NCBI GenBank assembly: GCA_024690865.1
Contig: JAILON010000029.1
Location: forward strand, 1-64,000
DNA from: Treponema sp.
Lineage (GTDB): Bacteria > Spirochaetota > Spirochaetia > Treponematales > Treponemataceae
Reading direction: 5' to 3'
Length of the DNA stretch: 64,000 nucleotides
In this document: positions 60,302 to 64,000 of the stretch, piece after piece
Position numbering within the stretch: the stretch's first letter is position 1
Layout: each line of letters opens with the position of its first letter
Made by a program: the position numbers and the translations under genes
The notes under the pieces: model-generated
The model's database searches: none
What the model was told of the DNA's origin: nothing
The model's input: the letters and a program-made list of their open reading frames with translations, nothing else

Positions 60302-62761
60302 CTATCTGTTTGGTGAAGAGAATGACAAGACAAAGTGCCAGCCGGATAAGAAATTGTCAACCGGGTTGCCCTTGGAATCGCGCCATTGGAATCCGTCGTT
60401 CACCGTGAAATTGTTGGCCAGATACACGCGGATAGGCAGCTGCTGCATGAGCACCCTCAGGCCGGGACCAAAGCTGAACAGCCAGTTGCTTGTATCGCTT
60501 ATATTCAAGCTGGAAGTTGCGCTGTTCTTGACCATGGATGCATCAAAGAAGAGGTCAACGGAAAGGGCATTCTTAAACACCGGATAGCGCAGCTCTATGG
60601 AGTTGTTCCACAACAGGTCGCCCTGCCCAAACTCCCTGTCGGACACTTCCCATCCGCGTCCAAAGACCATTCCATCCACGTACAGCTTGCTCGTGGAAGA
60701 TATGCTGCTGCCAAAGAAAGCCCGTTGGTAGGTCAACTGGCTTAGTCCCGCGACAATAAGCTGCAGGGCAAACTTTTCAGTAAGAGGCTTGTTCACAAGC
60801 TGGAAATACAGCTCCCCTGTCGTCGTGGACCGGAGGATGAATTCGTTTTCACCAAAGCTCTCTCCAAAGATTCCCTTCGGCAGAAGGCCTATCCAGGTCA
60901 CGCGCTGGCTGCCAAACCATCCCTTGCTGGGATTGAAGTAGAAGTCGCGGCCGTCCAGAGACACCTGCCCATAGACCGTGTTCTTCGGATTCCAGACATT
61001 GTGGTAGCTGGTGATGGTGGAAAAGGTCGGAATATAGGAATCTCCATCGTAAATATTGGTCACAAGGGAGATGGAACCTCCTCCGGCAAGGGTAAAGTCA
61101 CCCCAGCGCTTTTGCCAGCGCCTCGCTATGGAGTCGGAGAGGGAAATCTTGTGCTGTATCAAATCAAAATAGTTGGTCAAGTTGTCCACAGTGCCGTTCG
61201 GCAGGAAGACATTCCTCGGTGTGAATATCTTGGAGCGCGTATAGCCCAAGGATACAGTATTGGAAATAGGCTTGCCAAACATGTAGGGAACCCCGTAGCT
61301 GGCAGAGACGGACTGGGTATTGGAGGCAATGGATGCGGAAAGGCTCGCCGCCTTTCCCGTTCCAAACAGGTTTGAATCGGCCAGTCCCAAGTTCAAGGAT
61401 ATCGGGAAATCATCGGCAGAGGAGGAGCCGCTGAACGTCATTCCGAATTGGATGGAACGGGTACTCTGCTCCGCAACCTTCAAGGTCAAGTTGACGAGGT
61501 CCTCCTCGGATCCCGGCGTCACTTCCGGAACTATGCTTGAAAAATACTGGAGGTTGTACAGACTCCGAAGCCCCGTGGTCACCTTCTCATTGGAAAAGAC
61601 GTCTCCTTCCTCCAAGGGCAGCTCGCGAAGGATCACTTCATCCTTGGTCCTCGTATTTCCCTCCAGGGTTATGGACTCCACATGGCTCCGCTCGCCTTCC
61701 TGGATATAGACGGTATAGGCCACCGTCTTGGCATCGGGGTTCCTGTCCACCTGGGGAATATACTGGTTGGACCAGTATCCGCTGTCAGTATACTTGCTCT
61801 GGATCGCGGCTATTCCTTCCTGGAGCTTGGTTATATTGAAGACGTCGCCCGGCTTGAGCCTCACCTGTTTCGTAAGCTCGTCGTTTGAAAAGATTTCGTT
61901 TCCCGTAATGGTAAGGCCCGCAAAGGTATACTGGGAACCTTCCTCAATGTTGAAGGCCAGGGTTATTTCCTGCCGTCCCCTCTTCGCGTTGTAGTCGGAC
62001 TTCTGCTCGACGTTTATGACCTTCACGTCAATATAGCCGTTTTCGGCGTAATATTGCATTATCGCCTTCTTGTCCTGCTCAATGGAAGCCTCGCTGAATC
62101 CATCGCGGTTTACCAAAGTAGACTTCTTGGAGGTCAACTTGCCCCGCAGGGTCCTGGCAGATACCATCCGGTTGCCCGTGAACACGATGTCCCTGACAAC
62201 AACCTGATTGCCTTCCTTTATATGGAAGGAAACTATAATGCCGTCGCTGCCTTCTTCGGTCGTTGCCTTGACCTCAACTTCGCTGTATCCTTTGGAATAA
62301 TAGTAGTTGCGGATGGCCGTGACATCGGAGGCGAGCTTGCCTTCGTCGAACACAGCCTTGTCTTTCGTTGAAATCTCATCCTGCAGGGAATCGGACTTGA
62401 CCTTTAACGCCCCAAGGAAGCGGACTTTTTGAACGACGGGCTTTTCCACCACGTCAACAACAATCCGTACCGTCTGATTGGTCTTGTCGATGGGAACGGC
62501 ACTCGGTTCTATCTCTTCAAAATAGTCGATTGCAAAAAGCCTGTTTATCAAGTCAGCAAAAAGCTCATCCGTGAACAGTTCCCCGACGAAACGGTCCGTT
62601 ATTCCCCGCAGGTCGCTTTCACTTACGTGGTCCAGGCCCCTGAACTTTATATCCCTGATAGGCTTACCGTAATACCAACCGTCCGATTCCTGGGAGTATA
62701 GAAAGGAAACTCCTGCGGTAAGCGTAAGGAGGAAAACACAAACAAGCCTTCGTATATGCAT
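60302..62761 (-). CDS. bamA: Outer membrane assembly factor BamA
   Basis: An 819-residue Omp85 protein that inserts beta-barrel proteins into the outer membrane. A signal peptide (cleaved near FLYSQ) is followed by five POTRA domains (about 20-420) and a C-terminal beta barrel (about 440-819) with the conserved DGRDFYFNPSKGW segment and terminal GWHFVLSFSSPNR-like strand (LSGWHFVLSFSS). ATG 62761 fits the ribosome site GAGGA; ATG 62773, joined as TAATG to the tamB stop, is an alternative. Confidence 0.93.
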   Translation of the reverse strand: MHIRRLVCVFLLTLTAGVSFLYSQESDGWYYGKPIRDIKFRGLDHVSESDLRGITDRFVGELFTDELFADLINRLFAIDYFEEIEPSAVPIDKTNQTVRIVVDVVEKPVVQKVRFLGALKVKSDSLQDEISTKDKAVFDEGKLASDVTAIRNYYYSKGYSEVEVKATTEEGSDGIIVSFHIKEGNQVVVRDIVFTGNRMVSARTLRGKLTSKKSTLVNRDGFSEASIEQDKKAIMQYYAENGYIDVKVINVEQKSDYNAKRGRQEITLAFNIEEGSQYTFAGLTITGNEIFSNDELTKQVRLKPGDVFNITKLQEGIAAIQSKYTDSGYWSNQYIPQVDRNPDAKTVAYTVYIQEGERSHVESITLEGNTRTKDEVILRELPLEEGDVFSNEKVTTGLRSLYNLQYFSSIVPEVTPGSEEDLVNLTLKVAEQSTRSIQFGMTFSGSSSADDFPISLNLGLADSNLFGTGKAASLSASIASNTQSVSASYGVPYMFGKPISNTVSLGYTRSKIFTPRNVFLPNGTVDNLTNYFDLIQHKISLSDSIARRWQKRWGDFTLAGGGSISLVTNIYDGDSYIPTFSTITSYHNVWNPKNTVYGQVSLDGRDFYFNPSKGWFGSQRVTWIGLLPKGIFGESFGENEFILRSTTTGELYFQLVNKPLTEKFALQLIVAGLSQLTYQRAFFGSSISSTSKLYVDGMVFGRGWEVSDREFGQGDLLWNNSIELRYPVFKNALSVDLFFDASMVKNSATSSLNISDTSNWLFSFGPGLRVLMQQLPIRVYLANNFTVNDGFQWRDSKGNPVDNFLSGWHFVLSFSSPNR

Positions 62762-62772
62762 ACATATCCTCA

Positions 62773-64000
62773 TTAGAACGTAAATCTCCATGACAAAGTT
62801 ATGGAATTTCCAGCCACTATGTCGGGCACATTTCCATACCTCAAAGCTTCAAGGTCGGGTGCAAAATTCCAACGTATATTGGCGAACGGAGCCTCCAGCT
62901 CTATACCGATCTCCGGGCGGAACACGATTCCGCTCCCCAGCACTCCAGCACCCGTCATCTCCGAGTACTCGTCATATGTAAACTGCAGCAGGGCATCAGC
63001 ATAAATGGAATCTCCAAAATACTTACCCATATAAACACTCGCATTGTCCAAAAAGTTACCCAGAGGATTGCTATAACTCCTAAAAGTTCCGTTATAGGAC
63101 TTCCGGGACTCAGAACGTCCGAAGTTCAGGGCGTTCTGGAGCAGGTTCATGCGCACAGAAAATATATCAAAATTCAGCAAATCACGCAATGCGTTTTCCA
63201 TCTTTTTAAAAACCGTGAACTGTATGCCGTAGTCCAGCCCCGAAAGCAGGAAACTTCCCGCGTTGTCCGAATCTCCAGAGACGACCTGTCCCAACATGGC
63301 CATTATCTGGGCTTCGGAACGTGCCGGAACGGAATATATCCGGGGCGAGAAGGCAGAAAGGCTCTGTTTTTCAGACTCCAGCACCAGGGTGACGACCACA
63401 CCGTCGGTATCCCGCTCCTTTGTCTCAGCGCGGGCCGTTATAAGGGGATTGAAGGACTTTTCGTTCTCGTTCAGCGATACAAGCCCATTCCTGATATAGA
63501 AATTCCGGCTCAAGTAGGTTATATGGCCTCCACGCAGGGCGACATCGCTCTTCATGCTCCAGGAGGACAGGGACGTGTCCAGGGAGAACTCAAACTGCGT
63601 TCCAGGATTGACGAGGGCCTGCAGCAGGGGGTTTATCACCAGGTCCACCTTCCGGCCTACCGAAGCTTTCACGTTGATTATGACGTCCGTGCTCCTGGTC
63701 AGGGACTCCCACAGGCTGGGCTTGCCGTCATCTTCCTTGGCTTCCCGTACAGTGCCACCGGAAAGGCTCACGAGCGTGCCGATGGGACGGATGCCCGTCA
63801 GTCCGGTCACGATGCTGACCTCGCCCTGCTCCATCGACCCATCGATATCCAGTTTCATGGTTGAGGACTCGTAGTGCATCTTCGCATCGAGGGCCACGTT
63901 TCCCTTTATGTCCGTCTTCGGAATGGCCATCTTTACGGCAAGCCGGTCGTTCTCCACAGTCTTGGCAGAAACATCCAGGGAGGACAGGCCCCAGCGTTCC
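62773..64000 (-). CDS. tamB: TamB-family translocation protein, 5' part beyond window
   Basis: The frame stays open to the window edge (the last in-window residues read ERWGLSSLDVSAKTVENDRL), so only the C-terminal 409 residues or so are visible. They contain the DUF490/TamB C-terminal domain: GSMEQGEVSIVTG, a long beta-rich stretch, and the terminal SGIVFRPEIGIELEAPFANI-type region. TamB bridges inner and outer membranes and moves lipids or proteins with BamA-like partners. It is immediately upstream of bamA. Confidence 0.85.
   Translation of the reverse strand, partial: ERWGLSSLDVSAKTVENDRLAVKMAIPKTDIKGNVALDAKMHYESSTMKLDIDGSMEQGEVSIVTGLTGIRPIGTLVSLSGGTVREAKEDDGKPSLWESLTRSTDVIINVKASVGRKVDLVINPLLQALVNPGTQFEFSLDTSLSSWSMKSDVALRGGHITYLSRNFYIRNGLVSLNENEKSFNPLITARAETKERDTDGVVVTLVLESEKQSLSAFSPRIYSVPARSEAQIMAMLGQVVSGDSDNAGSFLLSGLDYGIQFTVFKKMENALRDLLNFDIFSVRMNLLQNALNFGRSESRKSYNGTFRSYSNPLGNFLDNASVYMGKYFGDSIYADALLQFTYDEYSEMTGAGVLGSGIVFRPEIGIELEAPFANIRWNFAPDLEALRYGNVPDIVAGNSITLSWRFTF

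Overview
The window looks like a piece of a spirochete chromosome, most likely a Treponema from a gut or rumen-like habitat. The main reasons are the order of the flagellar genes (flbD-motA-motB-fliL-fliM-fliY-fliO-fliP-fliQ-fliR-flhB-flhA-flhF-flhG-whiG), the A/V-type ATPase operon with a DUF2764-type gene in place of subunit C, and the moderately GC-rich, tightly packed coding style. No rRNA, tRNA, insertion sequence, prophage or CRISPR array was seen. The species cannot be named from sequence alone.

Bases 1-15.9k are a carbohydrate region. First comes a sugar ABC importer without its own ATPase (lipoprotein binding protein, two permeases) followed by a LacI regulator. On the other strand lie a NeuB-type synthase with a large low-complexity insert, coupled to nicotinate phosphoribosyltransferase, and a PHP-domain protein. 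Next is a hexuronate locus: a TRAP importer (dctP, dctQ, dctM) with uxuA and uxuB on the minus strand, divergent from a GntR regulator and a KDG kinase. The two sides share a mirror-image promoter/operator region.

Bases 15.9k-24.8k hold an ABC-F ATPase, a 22-bp-period palindromic repeat array, a LysM/M23 peptidase divergent from an overlapping operon (signal peptidase I, PASTA-containing penicillin-binding protein, Maf/DUF115 protein), a structured intergenic stretch with a strong terminator, and ispG.

Bases 24.9k-51.4k are one long minus-strand run. Flagellar export, switch, stator and placement genes lead into the sigma-28 factor, a FapA-like protein, several uncharacterised spirochete proteins, galM, and then the ATPase subunits E, DUF2764, A, B, D, I and K. 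An internal sigma-70-type promoter sits before the whiG sub-operon and another before galM.

Bases 51.4k-64k start with a TetR regulator divergent from a fakB-fakA-plsY set, which reads as a complete route from exogenous fatty acid to lysophosphatidic acid. After it come a second 22-bp-period repeat array, an exported SH3 protein coupled to an M48 metalloprotease, and a minus-strand run tamB (partial)-bamA-skp-mutS for outer-membrane assembly and mismatch repair.

Several minus-strand genes (flbD, tetR, galM, the PHP gene) have a good -35/-10 pair only 8-11 nt from the start codon and no Shine-Dalgarno, which suggests leaderless transcripts. That pattern, the two 22-bp arrays and the mirror-image hexuronate promoter are the most distinctive non-coding signals here.
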